Shown here piece after piece: positions 14,278 to 26,200 of a stretch of 27,581 nucleotides of DNA (the stretch's first letter is position 1; each line of letters starts with the position of its first letter). The position numbers and the translations under genes were made by a program. This stretch comes from an uncultured Prevotellaceae bacterium. Its GTDB lineage: Bacteria > Bacteroidota > Bacteroidia > Bacteroidales > Bacteroidaceae. The notes beneath the pieces were generated by a model. That model did no database searches. It saw only the letters and a program-made list of their open reading frames with translations, and was not told the DNA's origin. Location of the stretch: the NCBI GenBank assembly GCA_937898415.1, contig CALDLA010000006.1:1-27581 (forward strand), written 5' to 3'.

Positions 14278-17200
14278 ATGAATATGATACATGACAAGAT
14301 AAGAGGCAATGCATTGATACGAATGCTAATACTGACAGTAATCGTTAGTATTCCATGGACTATGGCCATTGGCCAGAACGGCATTGTAATCGGCGGTCAT
14401 GTCTACGGCGGCGGCAACAATGGTTACGTGAAGGGCAATACGACCGTCACGGTACGTGCCGGCAACCTGAACAATGTCTTCGGCGGCGCCCGTGTGGCCA
14501 ACGTGGGCGGGCGCACCTTCGTCAACATCGATGGTAAGCATGCCTCAGACGACATCCTTGCTAAGGCCGTCTATGGCGGCAACGACATTTCCGGTACGAT
14601 TGGGCAGAACGCAGATGCCGTAACGAATGTCCCGACAGAACTGAAAAACACCACAACTGATCCAAATGATCCAGACAAGACTAAGAACTACATCGACGAC
14701 AGCTGGAAGACCTTTGTATGCACTAGTGCAAGCGCCAAGCAGGAAGTGACGATAGGAACAGGCGATGATGCCCATACAGTTACCGCTGACGGCAAGACGA
14801 TTACTATTGGCAGCGTGTTCGGCGGCGGCAACGGTGACTATAAATACGAAACGACTGGTGAGGAAAATAATGAACATCATGTCTATAGCCTGCCATATAC
14901 TCCCGGCGACACGCCTATTGCCTCCAAGGTGACTGAGGCAAATGGAGCCGGCTACGCTCATCCCGAGCTTTCCAAGACCTATCTGGAGATCAAGGGTGGC
15001 AGCATCGCCCATGTCTATGGCGGCGGCAACAATGCCACGGTGACAGAGGCCACCACTATCAACATTGACAATGAAAGCACGGACTTCTGGACGCAGTTAG
15101 GAGTCTACGCAAACGCGAAAGGTAAGACTCGCGAAGAGGTTCAAACTTATATCCAGTCGAAGGTTTCCCTCACCACCTTCCAGTCGAATCTCACCAGCTG
15201 GGCCTTCAACCATGCCCGTGTGTACGGTGGCAACAACAAGGCCACGATGAACATCATGCCGAAGTGGAACCTGCAGAAGGGTATCATCCGCGACCTGTAT
15301 TCCGGCGGTAATGAAGGCGACATGACCCATTATGTGGGTCTGCTGTTGGACATCGACCCCGTGGAGAGTGACAAGCTGGTCATCAACAACGTCTATGGCG
15401 GCTGCCGCAGGGCCGATGTCTATCCGCTTCAACCTAATGGGAATCCATCGGAAGCCAATGAGATTCAACTGCCCAGTACCATGAAGGACAATTATGGTAA
15501 GGAGTATCATTTCCCGGCAGGTCTGGCAGCCCGCACGATTGTTCGCGGCGGACAGATCACCAATGTCTATGGCGGTAACGACATCTCGGGCCGCGTCTTC
15601 GGCGGCAATGCCATCGGTATCCGCACCAGCATCCTGGGCGATGTCTATGGCGGCGGCAACGGCTCGTATGCCTATACCGACAACGCCGCCTTGGGAGCAA
15701 TGGATGAGTATAAGGACTTCTATTATGACATCGAAGAGGTAAAAAAGAAAGAGAAGAAATATAATCCGGATTTTAACGAAAATGCTCCTCTTTCCTCCGT
15801 AGAGGCCCTGAACATCTACCGTCCCAATGCCGAGCAGGTGTCCCTCCGCCTGTGGGGAAAAAGTGCAACCAACCCGACCATCATCGGCGGCAGCGTCTTC
15901 GTGGGCGGCAACAGTGCCACGCTGAAGCCCCAACATAACATAAAGGAAGGCGAGGAACCCTTAATTGAATTGAAGATTGGCTCCCACGTCTATGCCGACA
16001 ATGTGTTCCTTGGCAACAACGGAGAGAAAATGGTGAATGCTGATGCGGAAGAGAAAGATGCCAATAATGTCGTAACAAAGCCGGAAGGCGTGCTTCATAT
16101 TATGAAGAGAACCGACTTTGCAGGCAGCGGTGGAAAACCATTCAACTCAATGGTTCTGACTGATGCTGACGATTTCGCTACCTACATGGACGGCTGTGCC
16201 ATGACGGTGCGTCCTCGCGTGATATTCGACCAGAAGATTAACGAGACCACAGGCGACCCTGACACCTACGAACCTTATTCCAGCTTCTTTGGCTCCTTCT
16301 ATTGCGGCGGCAATGTGGGTAGCATGAAATATACCGGCAAGAATACCATTAATTTCGACAAGAGGGCCATCATCTTCGACAAATTGGTAGGTGGCTGCAA
16401 CAAGGCATACGTGCCCGAATGCGCCGGTTATAACGCTGCCTTCGATGGCGGCCTCATCGGTACTCCTGATGAAGCTACGGGCGACAAGCTCGAGCTTAAC
16501 CTTAAAGAGCTGAGATTACAGCCCAAGCGGTGGATTAATGAAGCGGATAAATCACAATTACTGGAGTGGAATACATGGATGAACGGAGTAAAATGTGAAG
16601 TTCCGTCCGGTGGTTTCACAACCGCCGACCTCGACCGTCGTCTTGTTGGCGGCAACGTCTATGGCGGCTGCTGTGAGAGCGGCCATGTGGAGGGCAATGT
16701 GGTTGTCAACCTCAACGGCACCATCGTTGACCGCGAGGGACGGTATGGTGTGTTTGACTCGGCCACCCCGACCGACGGCGACGCAGACATCCTTTACGAC
16801 CATGAAAACTACACCATCTCAACCCGCCGTTCCGGTGTCATCCTCGGTGAGCAGGGCATGGACGTGCTCGGCGAGGCACTCACCGTCTTTGGCGGTGGCA
16901 AGGGTAAAGGTACCGAGGTATGGGGCAATGCCACGGTGAACATCAATAAAGGCTACTGCTTCCAAGTCTTCGGAGGCAGCGAGAGTGGCGTCATAGGCAA
17001 GTCTACCGGCGTGACGACTGATCCTGACGGCACCTACACAGCCTCAACCTCGGCAAACTCACCAAGCACCTACGCCTTCAACGGCAAGCTATACAGCGTC
17101 GACCCCAAAGAACCCGATAAGTACAGCACCTACGTCAACCTCAATTACAACAACCCAGACGGCGACTCCCAGGGAAAACCGCGTGACAACAATAACCAGG

Positions 17201-20200
17201 ACGATGATATGGCCGACGTAGAGTTCATCTATGGCGGCAGTTTCGAAGGTCCGATTATCGGCAACACCATCGTCCACCTGGACAACGGGCGCGCCTTCAA
17301 CACTTTCACCGGCTCATGTAATGCCGACATCCTCGGCCACACCGAGACCTATGTAGGCTTGAACGGTTTCCCCTACCTGCGCGACCACATCTACGGCGGC
17401 AACGACCTGGGAGGTGATATTAAGGGTGACAAGGACTTCGCCGAAAAAGTCAGGGACTATGGCAATGTCAAGGGCATGCTTCATGCCACCGACGCCGATA
17501 ACAACAGCGTTCCCGATGTGCTGAAAGCCAATTCATACGTAGAATACCGACAGGGCCACATGAAAAGCATCTTCGGCGGCTGCTTTGGCGACTATGACTA
17601 CGATAAGGAATACAAAAAGTATAAAGTCCCGTATCTGCATAACGCCTTTGTCAACTTCCGTCCCGACAACAACGCCAAGAATCAAGTCGAGAAGGTGTTC
17701 GGCGCCAGTGAGGGCTATCCGGGATTCCGTGGAGGCGACAAGATGCAAGACCGCAGCTATGTGCTGATTGACATCGACGACAACCTGGATAACTTTAAAA
17801 CCACCGAGGTGTTCGGCTCAGGCAGTAACAATGGTATGGGTATGCGCTATGGGAAATTAGAGGACGGAAGCTTGGCGACCTTAGCCACCGGTTTCAACCT
17901 CGACGATGCTTCAGCCATCATCGACCTGCTGCGCGGCAAGATTGGCAACGTCTTTGGCGGCAGCCACAACGAGGGTGTCACCCGCCGCACGGTGGTTAAC
18001 GTACCCGAGGAATCCACCATCTGGCTGTACTCGGAAGAACCCGACCAAGACGTAGAAGAAGACGGTACCAAGACCAAGCACGAAAAAGAGTACGGAAACA
18101 TCTTCGGCGGTGCCTACGGTACGCAGATCCTGCCGCCCTGCGACGTCTATGAGTCGAACGTCAACTACCATAGTGACAAAGCCATAGTGAACGGCTCCAT
18201 CTTCGGCGGCAACAACAAGGAGCGCCGTACACTCTTCACCCATGTCAACATCGACGTGCCGGTATGGTCGCACAAGGACAAAGAGGCAAAAGGCTACTTG
18301 TCTACTGTCTATGGGGCAGGCCAAGGTAAGGATACCTGGTGCGAACATACCGAGGTCAACCTGTTGGACGGTGCCCAGGTGTATGAAGTCTATGGCGGCG
18401 GCATGATGGGCCATGTACTCAATGCTAACAGCGTTCAGAAGTACATGCAGCTTTATAAGGGCTACCCGTCATCCCAGATAGCGCATGACAATCCCTATTG
18501 GAATACCATCGTTAAGGTAGACAACAATGGCAGTCTGGTTTTGGACGATAATAAGCCGGTTCTTAAGGACGGAGTTACGGGCACATGGGACAACGATTAC
18601 AAGGACAAGTGGGCTGAGGACTGGGCGGATGCCTGGACCTTGGGCGACTACTATATTCCTACATCAAAAGACGAAAGCGGTAATTATACTTATACTGACT
18701 ACGTTGACAACAAAGCCACTAACTTCGACCAAGTAAGCGAGAGGCCTGAGTTAGCATCTGATGCCAAGACGGCCTCCCAGCTGTCGGATAAAAAGAAATT
18801 CAACGCCAACGTCGTCATCAATGAGGGTGCTTACGTGGCAAACTATGCCTACGGCGGAGGATACGGAAAGAAGAAAGACCCGCTGAGCGGCGACGTCTAT
18901 GGCACGACTTACATCACCCTGCTCGGCGGCAAGGTGAAGAAAGACATCTATGCCGCAGGTACTGCCGGCAGCATTCATGACCTCTTTGGTGTTGGCCCAT
19001 ACGATGAAGATGACAATCAAACCGGCTTCACCGCCAGTGCCAATGCCTATATCAAGGGCGGCACATGCCGCAACGTCTATGGCGGCGGATGGGAAGGCAA
19101 CGTAGGTGCGCATACCGGTAGCATCAGCGATTCGCCCGCTAAAGATATTCCCGGCGAGACTCACGTGGTCATCGGCAACCAGTCAGGAGAGACCTTCACC
19201 GACGGTGTTCCCGCCATCCAGCGTAACGCTTACGGTGGCGGCGAGGGTGGTGCCGTCTATGGAACGGCCCACCTCACCCTCAACAATGGCTACATCGGCT
19301 ATCAGTACGAAGTCCCAGACAGTGACGACCCGGAAGCGGCTGCTGCCACCGGCCAATATGTTGAGAAAATAGAAGACGATACCCAACCCACGCCCAACAC
19401 GCTACTGACGGATGCCGGCTGTATGTTCGGCGGCGGTTATGTGGACAACAGCAGTGTTGACAAGACCCAAGTAAATATGTACGGCGGCCATGTACGTAAC
19501 AGCGTCTTTGGCGGCGGCGAGATTGCGGCTGTCGGGCGCGGCACCATGACCAAGACCACCAGCGGCGGCAAGACCATACACACCCTGTCGGGACTCTACC
19601 GCCCGGGCAAGACGAATATCGAGATGTACGGCGGAAATGTTTACCACAATGTCTATGGAGGCGGTCGTGGCTACGACAACCTGGGCAATCATGGCTCGCT
19701 GTACTGCGACGGCTATGTATTCGGTCAGACCGAGGTGCATATCCACGGTGGTGAGATAGGCACGGTGGCCGGCTTGGCCGACGGCGACGGCAACGTCTTC
19801 GGCGGTGGCGACGAGGGCTTTGTGTACAGTGCCTACGAGGATGCCAACGGTAAGTTTGGCAGAGGGGTAAAACCGACAGGAAGCGAACGCTACAAGGATG
19901 TCTATCAGGGCTATTATTATAAGCACAAGTGGGAGGGTGACAACTCTACAGGCGACAATATCGACAGCGAGGGCTTCTATACCGAAACTGTCACCGTGGG
20001 GTCAACCACAAAAGAGGAAAGGATGCTCACCGAGGACTGCAAGGTGCTTGTTGAGCCTCACATGAAGGTCACGACCGATGTCACCATCAATGGTACAAAC
20101 TACGAGGTAGGCGACTATGTACCCATAGCCGACCTCAACACTTTAAAGAACAAGGAGACAGATGCCAGCATATGGGAATGTCTGGACCAAACAGGCATCA

Positions 20201-23200
20201 TTATCCACAACGCCGTCTTTGCCGGGGGTAACACCCCGTCCGGTTCGCTGACGACCACTGCCAACACCGCCTCGGTGTTTGGCAATGCCACCGCATCCAT
20301 CAACGACATCTACCACCGTGACATGATTACGCTGGGTACCCGTCATACCGGTGGCCTCTATGGTGATGGTAACCTGACACTGGTCGACGGCTACCGCGAG
20401 CTGAATATCACCAATTACGGTACCGACTACTACTCCATTGCCAAGCAGATAGGCATCGATGCCTACCACGCCCTGCCCAAACGGGAGGCCGACTATTACG
20501 AGCTGAAATACACCTGTAAGAAGGACTGTCAGGACAAGGACGGCACCCAGTATAAGAGAGCCACAACAGATGCCAACGGATTCACCACCAAGGCATCTAC
20601 CATCACAGCCGATGAGTTGCAGAGCCTGTTCGTCACAACCGATGCGTCTGGCAAAAAGGTTTCTATAACAGATGGTGAAACCGGCCCTGCCATTCTTCAA
20701 TATGATGAAACCAAGGGTGAATGGGTGCCGAATCCCAATAATAACGACCCCTACTGGGAGGAGAGCGGTGTGCTGCCCGTCTATGCCGGCCGCCTGATGA
20801 ACTCCATCCAGCGTGCCGACCTCTGCGGCGTATGGGGTAGTCGCATGGTGATGCAGGGTGCCCAGGACCGTGTGCCTGATGAGGTTGACTACACCAACTA
20901 CACCATCAACCGTGTACGCGAGGTGTCGCTGAACAAGAAGAAATTCAAGGATTCCGACCCCGAGACCACTACCGATTTCCATGGCAATTACTTCGGCATC
21001 TATAACGTTGTCAACTATCTCGGAGCACTGACCAGCGACGTTGACTTTGGTGACGAGACCAGCGGAGCCGTGCGAACTACCGACAACACCGAAACGACTA
21101 AGTATCAGTGTGATGCCGGTACAGGTGGCAAAGCCTACGGAACGGCTACCTACTACGACTGGAAAAAAGCCTTCAAGAACGATAGCAAGCGCAACAACGG
21201 TAACAGCCATAACAAGGTGGCATTGGCCTCGGGCGTCTACTTGGAGTTGACGACGGAGGAGAGTACGGGCACCGGCCTGTATGAAAAGGTGTGGGGCCCC
21301 ATCACCGGTGTCATCGAGCTGGACCTCATTAACGTGCAGACCGGCATCGGCGGCGGTTTCGTCTATGCCAAGAACCAGCACGGCGTGCGTCGCAAGACGA
21401 ACCACAAAAACACAACGCTGACATTGCTGAACAGCGGAGCCGTCACCCAGTGGGACTATGACTACAGCACAACGGAGGACAACACCAATCAATTGGCATT
21501 CGAGACCTCCGGCAATTTCGTCCACAGCACACAGACCATTATCGATGACTGCTACAACGTCAGCAACAAATATATGGGTGAGGGCAAGATGCCTGCCCAC
21601 TACTGGTACATCAAGGGTTCCACGTATGTCTATGACCAGTATATATCGGCCTACACCGGCATGCCCAATGCCTTCAGCGAGACGGTGGACATTCCGCTGA
21701 CCATCTCCGCCGCTTCTCACGGCAAGATGAAGCTGTTGAACGTCATGCCCAACCGCTATGCCTACTACTCCGCTCCCGGCGTGAAGCTGGCAGACGGCAA
21801 GAAGATGGTTATCAACGACAAGGAATATTACATGAACGACCCCATCAGCTACTGGGACTGGTATCTGCTGAGTGCTTCGGAGAAAGAACTGTTCATAGAG
21901 AAGACTTACGTGAACTGCATCGCTTGTAAAATTGACGGTAAGGAGTACGAGGCCGGCGCCTACGTCCTGACTGACAGTGAGTACTCGGCCCTGACAGGCA
22001 CCTCGCATACCTACACCGACGCCGAAGGCAACACCATACAGGATGCCAACAAGCATGACGCCGACGACTGGTACATCTTCCGTTCCTCGAACAGTGTCGG
22101 TCACTACACAGGCTACATCCTTACCTACGAGGTGAACAACCCCAGCAAGTGGGACAACTGGTTCACACCGAAGAGTGGTGACTACACGGACAAAAAGACA
22201 CTGGCAGAGTATGAAAAGATGGATGTCAATACCAAGGCCAACTACTACGACGGTCCTACCTATCGCCTGAATGACGACCTGTCGGACGGCATGCTGCTCG
22301 GACAACGCTCATACAAGGTTGGCGAGCTCATTGCAAAGAGCATTTACGACACCTATAAAGAGATTCCAAAAGCTGCCATACCCGCAGCGGATCCTTCATC
22401 CGAGGACTACGAGGAGAAAAGGCAGGCCGAATTCGAAGAGGCCTACATCGTCCCCAGCATGATTACCGTTACTGAAGGCGATGCTGAGCGTCACTACTAT
22501 CCCGGGGCTGCCGTGGACAAGACGTTTGCTGAAAATCATGACTTGGTGACAGAAGAAGACGATAGCAACAGAGCCTACATCTGTACCAACACCATCCAGG
22601 TCACGAAGGAGGATGTCATCTACAGGGACTCTAAGATGTCGAAGTCACAAGCCGATGGTTACGTCACAGATGTACAAGGTAAGATGAATACGCTCTATAG
22701 TGGTTCAGGTACAAAAACGATAGAGGAGATCAAGGCTCTGTCAACTACCACCACCTTTACTGCCGAGAAGAAGAAGGAACTGCTTTCTTTGGCAACCTTG
22801 AGAGATGACTTGAAAAAATATCTCGTTCCGGCATATTACTGCTCGACGAGCGGCTTGTATGGTGGCAACTACTTCCAGAGCGGAAAGAACTACCGTGGCT
22901 TGGAAGCATGGAGCTCGCTGTCGACAGACGACCACGCCAAGTTCACCTTTAACTACGACGCACTCGACCTGCTCATTGATCCCAACTACAGCAATGCGGA
23001 GGGTAAGAAGTACCAGTACGACGGTCACTACACCAGCGAAGCACAGGTGAGGGGCAAAGTTGAAGGCATTGCCGGCAACCCCGCTGGCTACTCCGTCACA
23101 CAGAGTGTTGACTACACGGCAACGTATAATGGCTCTGATACCGACAAGACTGAGGCTGGTACAGACAAGAAGTACATGGAAGTCTCGGAATCTATTATCG

Positions 23201-26200
23201 CAAGTGGAAAGGTGTATGTCGACGAAGAACTCACCCGCGAGGTGTTTGAGTCGCTTCCCAACGAGCAGCGCCACTACGCGGCCATCTCAATACCGAGCAG
23301 CGGCGATTACTATGTGGTGAACACTGAATTCCAGATTGGCAGCACACCATACGCCGTAGGTGAAACGATTAGTTACGAGACCTATACAGGACTGCCTACC
23401 GATGAACAGGCCTATGTCACCAAATTGACATATAGCGATATTGTTGACCCCATGACAGTCTACTACTGCCGCGAGAGCTACTCAGACCATAACATAGGTG
23501 AGGTCATCAACAAGTCTACGTATGACGATCTTCCCAACCAGCAGAAGAACTTCACCATCCACGGCATCTCGCCCACTGAGACCAGCACGCTGTTCGTGAG
23601 CCGGGAAAGCGACATCTATGACCTCTCGAAGGAGAAGATCATCACCGTCATCTATCAGTATGACTACGACGAGACCGACAGCCAGGGCAACGTCACGCCT
23701 ATCAGCGAGCGCCATGTGGTGAACATCCACCTGACGTTCAAGAGCGGCGTGCCTATGGTCGCCGACATCTCCAAGCCCGACATCATCCTGCCCGGCGACT
23801 TCCCCATCCTGGGCAAGCCCACGGTAACATCGGGAGCCTACGAAGTCACGGGCGGCGGATGGGAGCTCTTCCAGGACCAGCGCGACGCTGAGAGCCACTC
23901 TAACGGCATCGACTACGACCCGATAGACGACCCGCTCTACTGGTATCAGGACGGCTATTACGTGGCATACTATGCCAAGAGCTACGCTGGCCGCACATAC
24001 TCTAACTTCGTGCCCGTGAGCGTGGCCAACTACCACGACCTGGCCGAGGTGATGTCGGACGAGAACAAGGGTCATCACATGTATATCGATAGCAAGAAGG
24101 TGAAGCGCGAACCGAAGATCTACATCAGGGACTATAGCGGAAGCGGCAAGAACGGACTCGACCTGTTCAAGAACCTGTACGACCTGAGCGTATATGACGG
24201 TTCTGATGTTGATGCTAATGGTATTATCACCGATACAGAAAGTCCTTTAAAGGATCATCACACGCTCGGCAGCCAGGTACGAGCCGGTCGCAATCTGGAG
24301 TTCTTCCTGCGCACCGACATTGACCATAGCGGTTCTGTATGGACCTCCATTGGCGGCAACGACATCAGCGATAACCCCACAACGACGGATATTGATGAGG
24401 CTACTAGTGGCACCACCAAGGGCAACTGCTTCGACGGCGTGCTCCACGGCGACGGCCACACCATCAGTGGCCTCGACCACTCATTGTTCGCCCACCTCTG
24501 CGGCGAGGTCTATAACCTCGGCGTCACCGGTTCGTTCACCGGTGCCGGCATCGCCGAAACGGGCGACGGCTATGTGGAGAGCTGCTGGGTCAATACCACT
24601 GCCACGCCTGCCTCAAATGTCAATGCCGTCTTCGGCGATCCTACTGACAGCAACCATGAGCAAACAGTGAACTGCTACTACCCGGAGAGTAACAGCTATG
24701 CCGCAGGTAAGGCCACGCCGAAGCCCGACCGCGCGTTCTACAACGGCGAGGTGGCCTACGACCTGAACAACTTCTACCTCTACAAGCGCTACAACGACAA
24801 TGCCAAACCCAGCGGTACTACTACCTACAAGTACTGGGCGCCCGCCAATGGCAACCATGTGAATCCCGAAACGGACACTCCGCAGAATGGCAGCTATGCC
24901 ACAAACGCCGACCTGTGCTCCTCGGGCTACAATGGTCTGAAGTACGTGGAGAACCGCTTCGCTGACGGCGACTTCATCTATGACGGCGGCAGTATCGGCG
25001 GTGTCATCCCCGATCCCACCAGCCAGGATGAGCGCTACTTCCAGGAGACAGTCACCAACGCAGGCGTGACGAGCACCGAGGTACACTATTACCCCATCTG
25101 GCCCGACGACTACCTGTTCTTCGGACAGAAGCTGACCTATGGTCACACCGATGAGGCCCATCAGGAGGTGCCCACGGCTGTGGTGAAGAGCGACAAGCGG
25201 CTGTCGCAAGACCAAGACGCCAACCGCGTCTATCGTGCTCCGGCCTACTACCGCTCAGGCACGATGAACGTGGCACACTTCAATCCCAACGCCGTCTTTG
25301 CACAGACGAAGAATGGAGATGCCACCACCCTGGCCTACAAGGACATGACCGCCATTGACTTTACCGGAAGCAACGGCGACGTGGCTCATGTATACGAGAA
25401 AGGAAGTGACACAACAGCGCCCTACGCCGGCATCACGGGCGGTGCCTTCTACCCGCCGCTGCTCGACGATGACGGCCTGACGGGCTTCCTCAACGTTGAC
25501 CTGACGAAGAACCTGCTGGTCTACACGGCTGATGCTGGCACGAACACCACAGCGGCTGAGAGGACGGCCACCGTGGTGGGTAACTACCTTGAAGAGCCTG
25601 TCTATACCGAGAGCACCGACGGCTATCGCAAGGTGGCTAAGCAGGCATCTACCGACGTACACGGCCACTGGGTAGAGGACGGCTCCGCCACCCGCGACCA
25701 CTTCCTAGTTGACAAGCAGGACTTCAACGCGCCTATCAGCTATACGTTCGACGCCGGCAAGCGTATGTGGTACCAGCGTATACCAGAGAACTATGCCGGT
25801 CAGAAGACAGTGACAGATCCCGTAAGTGGCAAGAAAACGACGGTGACTGACAGAAGTGCCGGATGGGAGGGCATCAGCCTGCCGTTCTCTGCCGAACTTG
25901 TCACCACCCACCAGAAGGGTGAGATTACCCACTTCTACGACGGTAGCGAGACGAGCAAGAACACCGACACGAAGACCAGCCATGAGTACTGGCTGCGCAG
26001 GCTGGATCAGACAGATGATTCCAAAAAACAGATGAAGCTGAAGGATGGCTCGACCAAGGACCTGATTGCCAACTTCACCTACCCGAACGCCACCGACGGC
26101 TCCGTACTCTTCCAGAAGACGGGCGACAACGCAGTGACCAATACCTTCCTCTGGGACTACTATTACACGGGCGCCCACAGCCAGGAAGACCTGAACAGTG

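Noticed and set aside
14272..14280. TTG start for the giant gene
   Set aside because: ATG codons at 14278 and 14284 follow immediately, and no ribosome binding site favours the TTG.
20143..22305. 720-codon open frame on the minus strand within the giant gene
   Set aside because: It is a shadow of the giant + strand gene: Val/Gly/His-rich composition typical of reading biased codons backwards, no domain, and no leader.
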